Assembly (NCBI RefSeq): GCF_000375465.1
Contig: NZ_AQXH01000001.1
Coordinates: 891,212 to 955,211, forward strand
From: Balneola vulgaris DSM 17893
Lineage (GTDB): Bacteria; Bacteroidota; Rhodothermia; Balneolales; Balneolaceae
Reading direction: 5' to 3'
Length of the DNA: 64,000 nucleotides
The translations under genes and the position numbers were made by a program. Under the pieces are notes generated by a model that did not search any database, was not told the origin of the DNA, and saw only the letters and a program-made list of their open reading frames with translations. Each line of letters starts with the position of its first letter. The stretch's first letter is position 1. Shown piece after piece: positions 54,566-64,000 of this stretch.

Positions 54566-55828
54566 ATGATTACGACAAACAAGGCTATCGAATTAGAAGA
54601 CAAATACGGAGCTCACAACTACCATCCACTACCTGTAGTTTTAGCAAAAGGTGACGGCGTATACGTTTGGGACCCAGAGGGTAATCAGTATTTCGATTTT
54701 CTATCCGCTTATTCTGCTGTGAATCAAGGACATTGTCATCCTAAAATAACTCAAGCATTAGTAGATCAAGCTCAAACGCTCACATTAACTTCGCGTGCAT
54801 TTTACAACAATGTATTAGGTGAATACGAGCAGTATATCACTGAGTATTTCGGATTCGACAAGATTCTACCAATGAATACCGGTGCAGAAGGTGTAGAAAC
54901 AGCCATCAAAGTTTGTAGAAAATGGGCCTATGAGAAAAAGGGCATTGCAGAAAATGATGCTCAGATTATTGTATGTGAAAACAACTTCCACGGAAGAACA
55001 ACTACTGTAATTTCTTTCTCGAATGATGAAGAAGCACGCAAGAACTTCGGGCCTTACACTCCAGGATTCATAAAAATACCATATAACGATACCGAAGCTT
55101 TAAAAGAAGCCCTAAAACAACCAAATGTTGCCGGCTTTTTAGTAGAACCCATTCAAGGTGAAGCAGGTGTTGTGGTTCCCGATGAAAACTTCTTAGCTGA
55201 AAGTGCCCAACTGTGTAAAGAGGCTGATGTATTATTTATAGCTGATGAAATCCAAACCGGTATTGCACGTACAGGTGGTTTACTGGCCGTTTGTGGTAAC
55301 TGTACCTGTTCAGGTCATTGCGAAAAGCAATCAACTTATGTGAAGCCAGATATCCTCATCTTAGGAAAAGCGTTATCTGGTGGAGCCTACCCCGTTTCGG
55401 CTATCCTTGCGGATGATGAAGTAATGGATGTTATAAAGCCAGGTCAGCATGGTTCAACCTATGGAGGTAATCCTCTGGGTTGTAAAGTGGCAATGGCGGC
55501 ACTTGAGGTTGTAAAGGAAGAAAACCTTTCTCAAAATGCACGTAAGCTTGGTGATTTGTTTAGAGCTGAAATGCAAAAACTAGTCGACTCAAACGAGCTC
55601 TTCACAAAAGTACGTGGCCGTGGATTATTGAATGCTGTTATCATCAATGATACCCCTGAGAGTGACACTGCTTGGAGATTCTGTGTTGCCCTAAAAAACA
55701 ACGGTCTGCTCGCAAAACCGACACATGGTAACATAATTCGTTTTGCACCTCCATTGGTAATGACGGAAGAACAACTCCTAGAATGTGTGTCTATAATCAC
55801 TAAAACCCTTTCTGAGTTCAAACAGTAG
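54566..55828 (+). CDS. rocD: Ornithine-oxo-acid transaminase with Cys-rich insert
   Basis: A 420-residue class III PLP aminotransferase that moves the delta-amino group of ornithine to 2-oxoglutarate, giving glutamate semialdehyde. Typical features: [69 protein letters not shown] and the PLP lysine in [14 protein letters not shown] (about residue 269). A short cysteine cluster at 243-252 ([10 protein letters not shown]) is a family-specific insertion also known from Bacteroidota enzymes. It is the first of two adjacent aminotransferase genes (103 bases apart). Confidence 0.93.
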   Translation: MITTNKAIELEDKYGAHNYHPLPVVLAKGDGVYVWDPEGNQYFDFLSAYSAVNQGHCHPKITQALVDQAQTLTLTSRAFYNNVLGEYEQYITEYFGFDKILPMNTGAEGVETAIKVCRKWAYEKKGIAENDAQIIVCENNFHGRTTTVISFSNDEEARKNFGPYTPGFIKIPYNDTEALKEALKQPNVAGFLVEPIQGEAGVVVPDENFLAESAQLCKEADVLFIADEIQTGIARTGGLLAVCGNCTCSGHCEKQSTYVKPDILILGKALSGGAYPVSAILADDEVMDVIKPGQHGSTYGGNPLGCKVAMAALEVVKEENLSQNARKLGDLFRAEMQKLVDSNELFTKVRGRGLLNAVIINDTPESDTAWRFCVALKNNGLLAKPTHGNIIRFAPPLVMTEEQLLECVSIITKTLSEFKQ

Positions 55829-55933
55829 ATTATTCTGCTTTTTTCTGGATGTATTGAGCAACACATCTGTATTTACTAGCTTCGATTCTGACATAAAAAA
55901 GAATTTTGAACTCACTAAATACAGGGACGATTG

Positions 55934-57283
55934 ATGGACGTAGATAAGACTATACATCCGGAACAGGTACGAAAGATTTTAGGAAAACATTTGCTCACCG
56001 ACGGGTACGATATGGTACTCGATTTAGAAAAAAGTGAAGGAGCTTATCTTCTTGATGCTAAATCAGGAAAGAAATACTTAGACTTCTTCACTTTTTTTGC
56101 ATCTAATCCATTGGGTATGAATCATCCCAAGCTAGCGGGCGACGATGCTTTTGTAGCTAAACTAGGTCGTGTGGCCATTAACAAGCCATCCAATTCTGAT
56201 ATTTATACCGAAGAAATGGCTGAATTCATGGAATCCTTTAGTCGGGTAGCCGTTCCTGATCATCTCCCCCATTCCTTTTTCATTTCTGGTGGCGCACTTG
56301 CCGTTGAAAACGCAATGAAAGTGGCCTTCGACTGGAAGGTTCAGAAAAATTTCCAAAAAGGTTACAGAGTTGAAAAAGGCCACAAAGTATTACACTTCGA
56401 AAAAGCCTTTCACGGCAGAACTGGCTATACCCTTTCTGTAACAAATACAGTGGAAGACAAAGTTAAATACTTCCCTAAGTTCGATTGGCCACGCGTGATT
56501 AGCCCTGCCAATATTTACCCTGAGACTCCCGATAGTTTAAAAGTGGTTATAGAGCATGAACAATTAGCTATCGCTCAAGCAGAACGCTTTTTTGAGCAGT
56601 ACAAAGATGATATAGCTTGTATACTCATCGAACCAATACAAGGTGAAGGTGGTGATCGTCACTTCCGTAAAGAATTTCACTTAGCATTGAGAGAACTAGC
56701 CGACAAACATGAAGCCCTATTGATTTATGATGAAGTTCAAACTGGGGTAGGAATGACCGGTAAATTTTGGGCTCACGAGCATTATGTAAATCCTGATATC
56801 ATTTCATTTGGTAAAAAGGCTCAAGTATGTGGCGTTCTAGCAGGTCCTCGTGTTGATGAGGTAGAAACAAATTGCTTCAATGTTTCATCTAGAATTAATT
56901 CCACCTGGGGTGGGAATCTAGTTGATATGGTTAGATTCGGAAAAATTCTCGATATCATTGAAGAAGATAACCTTGTAGAAAATGCAGCTGAAGTAGGTAA
57001 TTACTTAGTATCTAAACTCAAGGAACTATGTGCTCAACATGATCACTTAAGTAACCCACGAGGTTTAGGTTTATTCGCTGCTATCGACCTACCAGACTCT
57101 CACTCTAGGGATGCTGTTATTTCAGAATGTATGCAAAACGGACTCATGATATTGTCATGTGGACCAAATACAGTTCGGTTCAGACCACCGCTTACCATTA
57201 CTAAGCAACAGATAGATGAGGGCTTAGATATTCTCACTAAAGCGTACTCAACCGCTTTGAGTAAATGCCCTGTTGCGAACTAA
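55934..57283 (+). CDS. lat: L-lysine 6-transaminase
   Basis: A 449-residue class III PLP enzyme that transfers the epsilon-amino group of lysine to 2-oxoglutarate, giving 2-aminoadipate semialdehyde. It is recognised by the TIGR03251-type pattern: VLDLEKSEGAYLLDAKSGK, FTFFASNPLGMNHPKL, SFFISGGALAVENAMKVAFDWK and EPIQGEGGDRHFRKEFHLALREL. The PLP lysine is in IISFGKKAQVCG. ATG at 55934 is preferred (GGGA 8 bases upstream); a TTG one codon earlier is less likely. Together with rocD it suggests use of lysine and ornithine as carbon or nitrogen sources. Confidence 0.93.
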   Translation: MDVDKTIHPEQVRKILGKHLLTDGYDMVLDLEKSEGAYLLDAKSGKKYLDFFTFFASNPLGMNHPKLAGDDAFVAKLGRVAINKPSNSDIYTEEMAEFMESFSRVAVPDHLPHSFFISGGALAVENAMKVAFDWKVQKNFQKGYRVEKGHKVLHFEKAFHGRTGYTLSVTNTVEDKVKYFPKFDWPRVISPANIYPETPDSLKVVIEHEQLAIAQAERFFEQYKDDIACILIEPIQGEGGDRHFRKEFHLALRELADKHEALLIYDEVQTGVGMTGKFWAHEHYVNPDIISFGKKAQVCGVLAGPRVDEVETNCFNVSSRINSTWGGNLVDMVRFGKILDIIEEDNLVENAAEVGNYLVSKLKELCAQHDHLSNPRGLGLFAAIDLPDSHSRDAVISECMQNGLMILSCGPNTVRFRPPLTITKQQIDEGLDILTKAYSTALSKCPVAN

Positions 57284-57301
57284 ACTAACCAGTTCTGTTC
57301 C

Positions 57302-57335
57302 AAGCCCTGTGTTTTTTCATACAGGGCTTTTTTTA
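57302..57335 (+). terminator. Terminator after lat
   Basis: AAGCCCTGT and ACAGGGCTT pair around a TTTTTTC-containing loop and are followed by a T-run, 18 bases after the lat stop codon. Confidence 0.92.
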
Positions 57336-57470
57336 TATGCAAATCATTTAAATATTTTACCACTCTATCCTCATCTCTCCCACTCAGTTAAAGCCCTTTA
57401 TGTAAGTCACTAGTTTGCAAAAAGATAGACAAAATTAAAAACCCATCAACTATTTCATTTAATATTGAAC

Positions 57471-57482
57471 TAATGTACATTA
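57471..57482. promoter_or_regulatory. Perfect palindrome upstream of susC3
   Basis: TAATGTACATTA is a perfect 12-base palindrome 35 bases before the third susC start, followed by two TTAACATT direct repeats (57491-57498, 57501-57508). It is a candidate regulator site. Confidence 0.35.
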
Positions 57483-57516
57483 ATACTCCCTTAACATTAA
57501 TTAACATTGAGGACAT

Positions 57517-60348
57517 ATGTTTAAAACGTTACAAAAATCAGTATTACTAGTACTGTTTTTCTCCTCTTTAGCTTTTGCTCAAAGTGGAAGTCTCTCTGGT
57601 AAAATTTCTGACTCCGTAACTGGAGAAGAAATACCAGGAGCAACAGTATATATCGTAGAGCTTCAAAAAGGTGATGCCGCCGACATGGATGGTAATTACT
57701 CAATTAGCTCGATTCCAAATGGAAGCTACACCCTCCAAGTTTCCTTCGTTGGATATAAAAAGAAAACCGTATCCGTGAGTGTAAGTGGTTCAACAACACT
57801 TGATGTGATGTTGGATGAAGACATTGCTGGATTAGAAGAAATCATTGTAACCGGTCAGGGTCAGGCGATTGAAACCAAACGACTCTCAACAACCGTGGAT
57901 GTGATTACAGCAAAGGATCTTGAAAAACTACCTGCTACGCAGTTAGATCAAGTACTCCAAGCTAACCTTCCAAATTCACAAGTTCGCTTAAACTCAGGTC
58001 AGCCTGGTACCGCATCCCTAATTCGTGGACGTGGTGTGAACTCTGCACTTACTTCTACTACACCAGTAATATATATTGATGGTGTACGTGTTGATAATTC
58101 AACAGGTGCTAATTTAGGAATTGGAACCGGTGGTGCTCAAAGTTCTGCCTTAGCCGATATTCCTATTGAAAACATCGAACGTGTTGAGGTGATCAAAGGT
58201 GGTGCTGCAACCACTCTATATGGTGCAGATGCAGCTAACGGTGTAATTCAAATCTTTACTAAGAAAGGTATTCAAGGAAACAACCGTTTAACTTTTGAAA
58301 CTACACTTGGTGCCATAAAAGGAACCGAAGACTTCTTATTCTATAAAGAAACTGCAGATATCCTGTTTAAAACGGGTGCCTATCAAGAATATAAACTTAG
58401 TGCAACGGGTGGTAATGAAACTTATACCTATGCCTTCTCAGGTTCTATGCTTGATAACGATGGGTTCCGCCCAAACAACAATCAGGTTAAACATAACTTA
58501 AGAACTTCTGTAAGTGCTCAAATAAACCCTGTAGTTAGATACTCGGGTTCTTTAGGCTTCACAAGTAATGAATTCGGACGTGACAATAACGCGAACAGTT
58601 CATTCGGTTCTTTTAGTAGTTTAGAAGGTGCTCGTTATGGTGATTTATCTCAATTAGATGATGCAACTTATGCAGCACTTGATGAGCAAATCAATGATAT
58701 TCAAAATAATGTTGACTTCCTTGAAGACAACAAGCGCTTCCAAACGTCTCACACCCTTGATTTCAATATCTCTGAAGGCTTAGCGGCTAAAGCGGTATTT
58801 GGTGTAGATAACCGAACATCACGTCAGCGTCAGATTCAAACCAACGCGTATTTAATCGCTCTTGGTTCTGTTCCTGCAGGTACTTCTGATCAAGGATCTA
58901 TAACTTTGTTTGAGCGTGACTATCTAGGTATTACACTAGAAGGTAGTATTCAGTACCTAAAAGATTTCGGTGATATCTCTACTGTATCTGTAGCAGGTGC
59001 TCAAATTTTTAGAACCGATGATCGACAGATTAATGCACAAGGTACTGAGGTGCCCGATGGTGTTAAGACTCTAAATAGTGCTTCTGATGTTTCAACTTTA
59101 GATTTCAGAAGAACTGTAGCTAACTATGGTTATTTCTTCCAAGAGAACGTAGGATTCTTTGATAAGTATTTCATTGAATTTGGATTCCGATTGGATCAAA
59201 ACACCGCTTTCGGTGAAGAAGTAGACCCACAGCTTTTCCCTAAAGTTGGAGTTAGTTATGCTCTTTCTTCAGAGAAATTCTTCCAGGATAATGTTCCTTC
59301 TAACATTTTATCGAATGTTAAACTGAGAGCAAACTGGGGAGCCGCGGGTAACTTCCCTACTCCATTCTCTAACCAAGTACTTGCTGATATTGATCCTTTC
59401 CTAGGAAAGCAATCAATAGAATTTGGTACAGCTGGTGATGTGAATCTAAAACCAGAGCGCTCTGAAACCTATGAAGCAGGTGTTGATTTAGGATTCTGGA
59501 ACGACCGTGCTTCTCTTCAATTCACATATTATAACACCCAGACTAAGGATGCCTTATTTAACACAAATAATGCTCCATCAACTGGTTTAGGTGCTTCTCT
59601 ACAAAACGTAGGTGAAATTGAAAACAAAGGTTGGGAATTAGCCGCTAATGTTTTAGTGCTCCAAGAACGTGATTACTCACTTTCAATTAGAGGCTCTGTA
59701 AATAGCTTCGAGAACAAAGTAGTTAAATCAGGTGGTGCTCCATTTAACGTAGGTGGTTTTGCCTTCCTAGGTTCATGGGTAGCTGAAGGATTCCCTATCG
59801 GTTACTTTAGAGGTAATAACCCTGTATTTGATGATGCTGGAAATCTTGTTGAAGTAATCCCTAACGACGATCTAGGAAATACTATTCCTGATTACTTCGG
59901 ATCGTTTGGAATAAACTTCAATTATAAAGACTTCGGCTTCAACGTAAATGGTGACTATCAAAAAGGTGGTAACATTGTGAACACTACTGAGGTACTTAAA
60001 TTCCTTAGAGGTGCTCCAGAAGAAGGTCGATATCCTGCTGGTTCAGCCGGTCAAAGTTTCTTTGATTTAGCCGGGCTTTGGGTAGAAGATGCAAGCTACA
60101 TGAAAATACGCTTGATCTCGCTTGATTACACCCTTCCACAAGAATGGACAGAAGGTTTAGTTCGCAGAATTACATTAACTGGAACTGCTGTAAATCCATT
60201 TAACTTTGTAGCTAATAATGTTGATCCTGAGGTTACAGGTGCTGGTATAGGTGGACAAGGTGTTACTGAAATTGGTGTTGGTGGGTTCGTATATGGTACG
60301 GAGTCTCAACCACGTCAGTTCCTTGGTAGTATCAAAATCGACTTTTGA
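57517..60348 (+). CDS. SusC/RagA TonB-dependent receptor 3
   Basis: A 943-residue outer-membrane transporter with signal peptide (SVLLVLFFSSLAFAQ), a carboxypeptidase-like domain (LSGKISDSVTGEEIPGATVYIVE), then the plug with EEIIVTGQGQAIETKRLSTTVDVI, VIYIDGVRVDNS and VEVIKGGAATTLYGADAANGVIQIFTKKG. It is shorter than the other two, and the plug is degenerate in the SusC SANGV motif (ADAANGV). The barrel ends at FLGSIKIDF. Its stop overlaps the upstream region of the SusD gene. Confidence 0.9.
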   Translation: MFKTLQKSVLLVLFFSSLAFAQSGSLSGKISDSVTGEEIPGATVYIVELQKGDAADMDGNYSISSIPNGSYTLQVSFVGYKKKTVSVSVSGSTTLDVMLDEDIAGLEEIIVTGQGQAIETKRLSTTVDVITAKDLEKLPATQLDQVLQANLPNSQVRLNSGQPGTASLIRGRGVNSALTSTTPVIYIDGVRVDNSTGANLGIGTGGAQSSALADIPIENIERVEVIKGGAATTLYGADAANGVIQIFTKKGIQGNNRLTFETTLGAIKGTEDFLFYKETADILFKTGAYQEYKLSATGGNETYTYAFSGSMLDNDGFRPNNNQVKHNLRTSVSAQINPVVRYSGSLGFTSNEFGRDNNANSSFGSFSSLEGARYGDLSQLDDATYAALDEQINDIQNNVDFLEDNKRFQTSHTLDFNISEGLAAKAVFGVDNRTSRQRQIQTNAYLIALGSVPAGTSDQGSITLFERDYLGITLEGSIQYLKDFGDISTVSVAGAQIFRTDDRQINAQGTEVPDGVKTLNSASDVSTLDFRRTVANYGYFFQENVGFFDKYFIEFGFRLDQNTAFGEEVDPQLFPKVGVSYALSSEKFFQDNVPSNILSNVKLRANWGAAGNFPTPFSNQVLADIDPFLGKQSIEFGTAGDVNLKPERSETYEAGVDLGFWNDRASLQFTYYNTQTKDALFNTNNAPSTGLGASLQNVGEIENKGWELAANVLVLQERDYSLSIRGSVNSFENKVVKSGGAPFNVGGFAFLGSWVAEGFPIGYFRGNNPVFDDAGNLVEVIPNDDLGNTIPDYFGSFGINFNYKDFGFNVNGDYQKGGNIVNTTEVLKFLRGAPEEGRYPAGSAGQSFFDLAGLWVEDASYMKIRLISLDYTLPQEWTEGLVRRITLTGTAVNPFNFVANNVDPEVTGAGIGGQGVTEIGVGGFVYGTESQPRQFLGSIKIDF

Positions 60349-60386
60349 TCATGTTAACAGAAACCTTTTTAAACACAGATAAGATT

Positions 60387-61820
60387 ATGAAAAAGAGTAT
60401 AATTTTAACCGCCGTGTTAGCATGTTCATTAACAGTTTCTTGTGACATGATAGACGGAACGGGAGTAGAAAATCCGAATTTAACTTTGGATGGATCGTTG
60501 GAACTTCCAAACCCAGCTACCGCATGGGTAAATGGTTTGGAAGAGCAAATTGCGACTGTAGCAAACAGTTGTGTAACTACGCAAGAATTAGCAACCGACA
60601 ACTATGAAAACGTTCAAACATTCTTCAATCAGAATGTGGATGCGGGACCTTATCGAGATATCGATACTAGTTTCAGAGGTTGCCAATTTGCCATTGCTGC
60701 ATTAAGAGAGCAGGCTGAGTATTCTATCAACACAGTATTACCTGTTGACGAAGCAGCCGCTGGTACTTCTTTAGAAGCTGAAATGCACTTCTATAAAGGT
60801 GTTGCCAACTTATATGCTGGTGAAATCTTCACTGCACTACCGAATGACGCAGAAGCCCCAGCTGTGGGTCCTGACACTCATTTTGCCACTGCAGTAAGTG
60901 ATTTTACGAATGCGTTAAATATCGACAACTCATCAGAAACAGCTATTAGTTACTATATCATGCGAGCACGTGCTCACTATGCCTTAGGTAACCAAACGGA
61001 AGCTGTAGCGGATGCTAATTCTGCTATTACCTTAGATGGTGATGATGACTATGTACGATTCGTACGCTTTGATGCCGTAAACGGCCCTGCGCATACGCTT
61101 CAAGATGCAGTGCATGACCGTGGTAATTTTGATGATCTTCAACCTTTACCTAGGCTTGATTTCCTAGATCCTAAATATTTCGATATTGATGGTTCTACTG
61201 ATTCAAATATGCCGATGGCTAAAATTGAAGAAGCCTATCTAATCATTGCAGAATCTGAACTTGCTGACTCTGACCTACCAGGAGCAATTGGAGCCATGAA
61301 TAGCGTGGTAAATATTGCAAATGCACGTGGAACAGAAACGGTTGATGATTCGAACGAAGGGCGAGAAGACCCAAGATCAGGTACTGCTGTTCCTCAAAGA
61401 CCTAATAACTCTGGGTTTACTGTACGTGCAAGTTCATCGGATCCCTACCGAGCTAACTTAGTATTGGATAGAACTGCCGCACTTGAAACACCAAGTATCT
61501 CTGGTACTTCTCTTTCAAATGCAGACATCAATAACTTAATTCTTGGGGATGCCTTAGAAACATTATATCTACTTCGTCAAGAAATCTTCTTTGGTGAAGG
61601 AAGACGTATGTTTGATATGGGAATTAGATGGCCCGTTGCTGAACGTGAAGCACTTATTAATCCGAATATTACGGATGCCGATCGCCAAGCTACAATCCCA
61701 TCTTATTTACCAACCCTAGGTGAAATCGATGACTTTACCATTGACAGCCCAACCGAAGTTACGATCCTGCATAACATCAATAGATTGATTGCAGATAACA
61801 GAGGTAATCGCTTTAATTAA
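60387..61820 (+). CDS. SusD/RagB-like lipoprotein 3
   Basis: A 477-residue lipoprotein (Cys19, TVSCDMIDG). It keeps the general RagB/SusD plan, with TPR helices (LEAEMHFYKGVANLYAGEIFTALPN, YYIMRARAHYALGNQTEAVADANSAI) and a C-terminal LYLLRQEIFFGEGRRMFDMGIRWP. It is a more divergent member than the first two, consistent with its divergent SusC partner. ATG 60387 gives a signal peptide; an in-frame ATG at 60345 overlaps the receptor gene. It is followed by a strong terminator. Confidence 0.85.
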   Translation: MKKSIILTAVLACSLTVSCDMIDGTGVENPNLTLDGSLELPNPATAWVNGLEEQIATVANSCVTTQELATDNYENVQTFFNQNVDAGPYRDIDTSFRGCQFAIAALREQAEYSINTVLPVDEAAAGTSLEAEMHFYKGVANLYAGEIFTALPNDAEAPAVGPDTHFATAVSDFTNALNIDNSSETAISYYIMRARAHYALGNQTEAVADANSAITLDGDDDYVRFVRFDAVNGPAHTLQDAVHDRGNFDDLQPLPRLDFLDPKYFDIDGSTDSNMPMAKIEEAYLIIAESELADSDLPGAIGAMNSVVNIANARGTETVDDSNEGREDPRSGTAVPQRPNNSGFTVRASSSDPYRANLVLDRTAALETPSISGTSLSNADINNLILGDALETLYLLRQEIFFGEGRRMFDMGIRWPVAEREALINPNITDADRQATIPSYLPTLGEIDDFTIDSPTEVTILHNINRLIADNRGNRFN

Positions 61821-61833
61821 TAAAGTATAGACA

Positions 61834-61873
61834 CAAAAAAAGCCCCTTCTCATTTTGAGGAGGGGCTTTTTTA
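61834..61873. terminator. Terminator after third Sus locus
   Basis: AAAAAGCCCCT and AGGGGCTTTTT arms, with inner CTCA/TGAG pairs, form a nearly symmetrical hairpin with A-run and T-run. It ends the susCD3 transcript and probably also the convergent SDR transcript. Confidence 0.9.
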
Positions 61874-61883
61874 TTTCCTAGAG

Positions 61884-62600
61884 TTAAACTAATTGGTGGC
61901 TTTGAGGTTGCATCACCATCTCATTCAACACCGATCCTGAAGGTTGATTTACTGCATATAGAACAGCTTTAGCTACTTCATTTGGGTTTAACATCATTTC
62001 TTTTTTAACACGCATATTCACTCGTTCATCATCCCAGAATGCTGTATCTACACCCCCTAAATACAACAGTGTAAATTTTGTATTTGAACGCTTATTCTCT
62101 TCAATTAATGCTTTGGTAAAACCTTGAATAGCAAATTTTGAAGCGGCGTATACACTAGAATTCTTCATAACATATTTACCCATAGTACCGGGAAACATCA
62201 CCACTGCCGATTGCTCTTCATTCATATGCCTCATTACAGTTTGAGTAACTAGGAACGTACCAAACACATTTACATCAATTACCTCTTTTGCATCCGAGGC
62301 TTTGATCTCTAAGAATGGTTGTATTAAGCCCTGACCAAATGCATTTACCAACACATCAATTTTACCGAGGTTATCTTCTATTTCTTGAGCCATCTTTCGT
62401 ACAGACTCTTCATCGGTAGCGTTAACGTGTATAGCATAAGCGTCTCCACCACTATCGTTTATCTGTTTAGCAATTTCTTCCGCTTTAGTTTTATTTCGAG
62501 CTGCTAAAACTACTTTCGCACCTTCTTTTCCAAAGGCCATCGCCGTTTCTGAGCCTATGCCACCCGAGCCACCCACTATGAGCACAATCTTATTCTTCAT
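61884..62600 (-). CDS. SDR-family oxidoreductase
   Basis: A 238-residue classical short-chain dehydrogenase. Cofactor site GGSGGIG (10-16), NAFG (86-89) and catalytic Tyr151/Lys155 (VYAASK). The usual catalytic Ser, expected at position 138, is Gly (FPGTMG, with Thr139 next to it), an unusual substitution that may change activity. Substrate unknown. It lies between the third Sus locus and purL. Confidence 0.85.
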   Translation of the reverse strand: MKNKIVLIVGGSGGIGSETAMAFGKEGAKVVLAARNKTKAEEIAKQINDSGGDAYAIHVNATDEESVRKMAQEIEDNLGKIDVLVNAFGQGLIQPFLEIKASDAKEVIDVNVFGTFLVTQTVMRHMNEEQSAVVMFPGTMGKYVMKNSSVYAASKFAIQGFTKALIEENKRSNTKFTLLYLGGVDTAFWDDERVNMRVKKEMMLNPNEVAKAVLYAVNQPSGSVLNEMVMQPQSHQLV

Positions 62601-62682
62601 GTTTCTCTCTGTCTTAATGAATATTCAAAGATTGAAATGTCATTGAGTGCACTATTCGTTCCTGAATACCCTCTAGAAACAA

Positions 62683-62709
62683 AAAAGGCCCACCGAAGTG
62701 AGCCTTAAT
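62683..62709 (-). terminator. Terminator after purL
   Basis: On the minus strand GGCTCAC and GTGGGCC (with one G-T pair) flank a TTCG tetraloop and are followed by six T, about 23 bases after the purL stop codon. Confidence 0.9.
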
Positions 62710-62731
62710 ATCAATTTATATAAGATGATGT

Positions 62732-64000
62732 TTACGCTTCCATAGCTTTAGGAATGACATTTTCATGTATTTCAGTCATTTCTTCTACATCAAGCTCAGC
62801 CATACCTTCAATTACTAACTTGGTGCCATTTACTTCACCCAAAGCAATTACGGGTACACCAGCATTTTTGAAATGAGCTAAACAGGTATCAACATCTTTC
62901 TGATCTACAGTTATAATAACACCTGATTGTGCTTCACTGAAAAGCACTTCGTGTTGTGAACCAGATAAGCCGTTCACTGTTATGTTTGCACCTAATTTAC
63001 CAAAGATAGCCATCTCAGCTAATGCTATAGAAAGGCCACCATCAGATAAGTCATGCGCCGCTGTTATAAACCCTGCTTTAATGGCATCAAGTAAACTGTT
63101 TTGAAGCTTTACTTCGAAGTTGATATCTAACTCCGGTGCATCACCAGTAGTTAAACCATGAACTACTTTTAGATACTCAGTTCCCCCTAATCCTTTACGA
63201 TCTGCACCAATATATAGTACAGCATCGCCTTCTTTTTTGAAGTCTGGAGTAGTAGTATGGTTCTCTACATCTTCAATTAACCCAAGCATACCAATAATTG
63301 GCGATGGGAAAATAGCGCTATTTGGATTCTCGTTGTAGAAACTCACATTACCACCAGTAACAGGCGTATTAAGAGCTTTACAAGCGTCGCCCATTCCATT
63401 TAAAGCTTCTTTAAACGTGTAGTATACTTCCGGCTTATATGGGTTTCCAAAGTTTAGGCAATTTGTAATTGCTAAAGGTCTACCACCTGAACAAACTACA
63501 TTTCTAGCGGATTCTACTACGGCGATCTGCCCACCCCTTCTTGGGTTTAAGTACACATATCGCCCGTTACAATCTGTTTTAGCTACAAGCCCACGATTAG
63601 TGCCCTTCACTCGTATTACGCCTGAATCTGATACACCTGGAGGAGTTACAGTGTTAGTTCTTACGGTAGTGTCATACTGTTCGTGAACCCACTTTTTGGA
63701 TGCAATATTCGGTGAGTTCAATAATTTCTTAATAGTACCTGCATGGTCTATTGGATGATCAACTGAGTTCACGTCAAATGATTGAACTTCATCTAAATAA
63801 GCAGGTCTTTTTGTCTCACGGATATATTGCGGAGCGCCTCCACCTAATACTAGGTGCTCAGCTGGGATATCCGCTTTCACTTCACCGTCTTTCATGTAAG
63901 TTACACGATCGGTATCAACCACCTCACCGATAACTACACCATGTAGATCCCACTTCTCATATACATCGATTACTTCTTGCTCTCGTCCCTTTTCAGCAAC
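62732..64000 (-). CDS. purL: Phosphoribosylformylglycinamidine synthase PurL, C-terminal part
   Basis: The frame is open to the right edge (423 codons counted with the stop), so the N-terminal part is missing. The edge reads KGREQEVIDVYEKWDLHGVVIGEVVD. Purine-synthesis signatures include RGGQIAVVESARNVVCSGG, ITNCLNFGNPYKPEVYYTFKEALNGMGDACKAL, TPVTGGNVSFYNE and AHDLSDGGLSIALAEMA. It makes FGAM from FGAR with the help of PurQ and PurS in the small-type enzyme; the size seen fits the small type, but the rest lies outside the window. Confidence 0.95.
   Translation of the reverse strand, partial: VAEKGREQEVIDVYEKWDLHGVVIGEVVDTDRVTYMKDGEVKADIPAEHLVLGGGAPQYIRETKRPAYLDEVQSFDVNSVDHPIDHAGTIKKLLNSPNIASKKWVHEQYDTTVRTNTVTPPGVSDSGVIRVKGTNRGLVAKTDCNGRYVYLNPRRGGQIAVVESARNVVCSGGRPLAITNCLNFGNPYKPEVYYTFKEALNGMGDACKALNTPVTGGNVSFYNENPNSAIFPSPIIGMLGLIEDVENHTTTPDFKKEGDAVLYIGADRKGLGGTEYLKVVHGLTTGDAPELDINFEVKLQNSLLDAIKAGFITAAHDLSDGGLSIALAEMAIFGKLGANITVNGLSGSQHEVLFSEAQSGVIITVDQKDVDTCLAHFKNAGVPVIALGEVNGTKLVIEGMAELDVEEMTEIHENVIPKAMEA

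Overview
This 64 kb chromosomal window looks like a member of the Bacteroidota/Balneolota side of the tree. It is AT-rich and has three SusC/SusD-type outer-membrane nutrient import loci, a GWxTD protein, many secreted proteins and lipoproteins, a 64-residue S21, few strong Shine-Dalgarno sites, and a serine palmitoyltransferase. The exact taxon is an inference (Balneolota is my best guess); no rRNA is present.

Region 1 (1-13 kb) is a heavy-metal resistance island. It starts with the tail of a copper-type P-ATPase, followed by a plus-strand mercury module (ArsR-type regulator, MerT-MerP fusion, GDCCVxC protein) preceded by a clear inverted-repeat operator. Facing it is a roughly 11 kb minus-strand array: a Met/His-rich leader protein, CusA, CusC, CusB, a free DUF3347 protein, DUF305, DUF2231, and two NTF2-like proteins flanking a cytochrome c. 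No mercuric reductase is in view. The CusC gene carries a dispersed palindromic repeat in its 5' coding part.

Region 2 (13-19 kb) is a probable sphingolipid/glycolipid cluster: serine palmitoyltransferase, a GNAT-fold acyltransferase, two GT4 glycosyltransferases and a divergent NAD-dependent reductase.

Region 3 (19-44 kb) is mostly housekeeping: MutY, rpsU, radA, class I aldolase, dusB, serS, an Lrp regulator, a sigma-54 activator coupled to lptE, rpmE, a MoxR-like AAA protein, pabB, pyrD, an SprE/PorW-like TPR lipoprotein, pyruvate kinase and a GWxTD lipoprotein.

Region 4 (44-62 kb) holds three SusC/SusD loci. The second has a SusE-like lipoprotein and is followed by ornithine and L-lysine aminotransferases, suggesting a link between outer-membrane import and basic amino acid catabolism. 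An initiator tRNA-Met lies between loci 1 and 2. The window closes with an SDR oxidoreductase and the C-terminal part of purL, cut by the right edge.

No insertion sequence, integrase, prophage or CRISPR array was seen. The most distinctive features are the extended metal/redox operon, the mercury uptake module without MerA in view, the repeat inside cusC, the candidate ceramide-glycolipid cluster, and shared inverted-repeat half-sites upstream of two susC genes.
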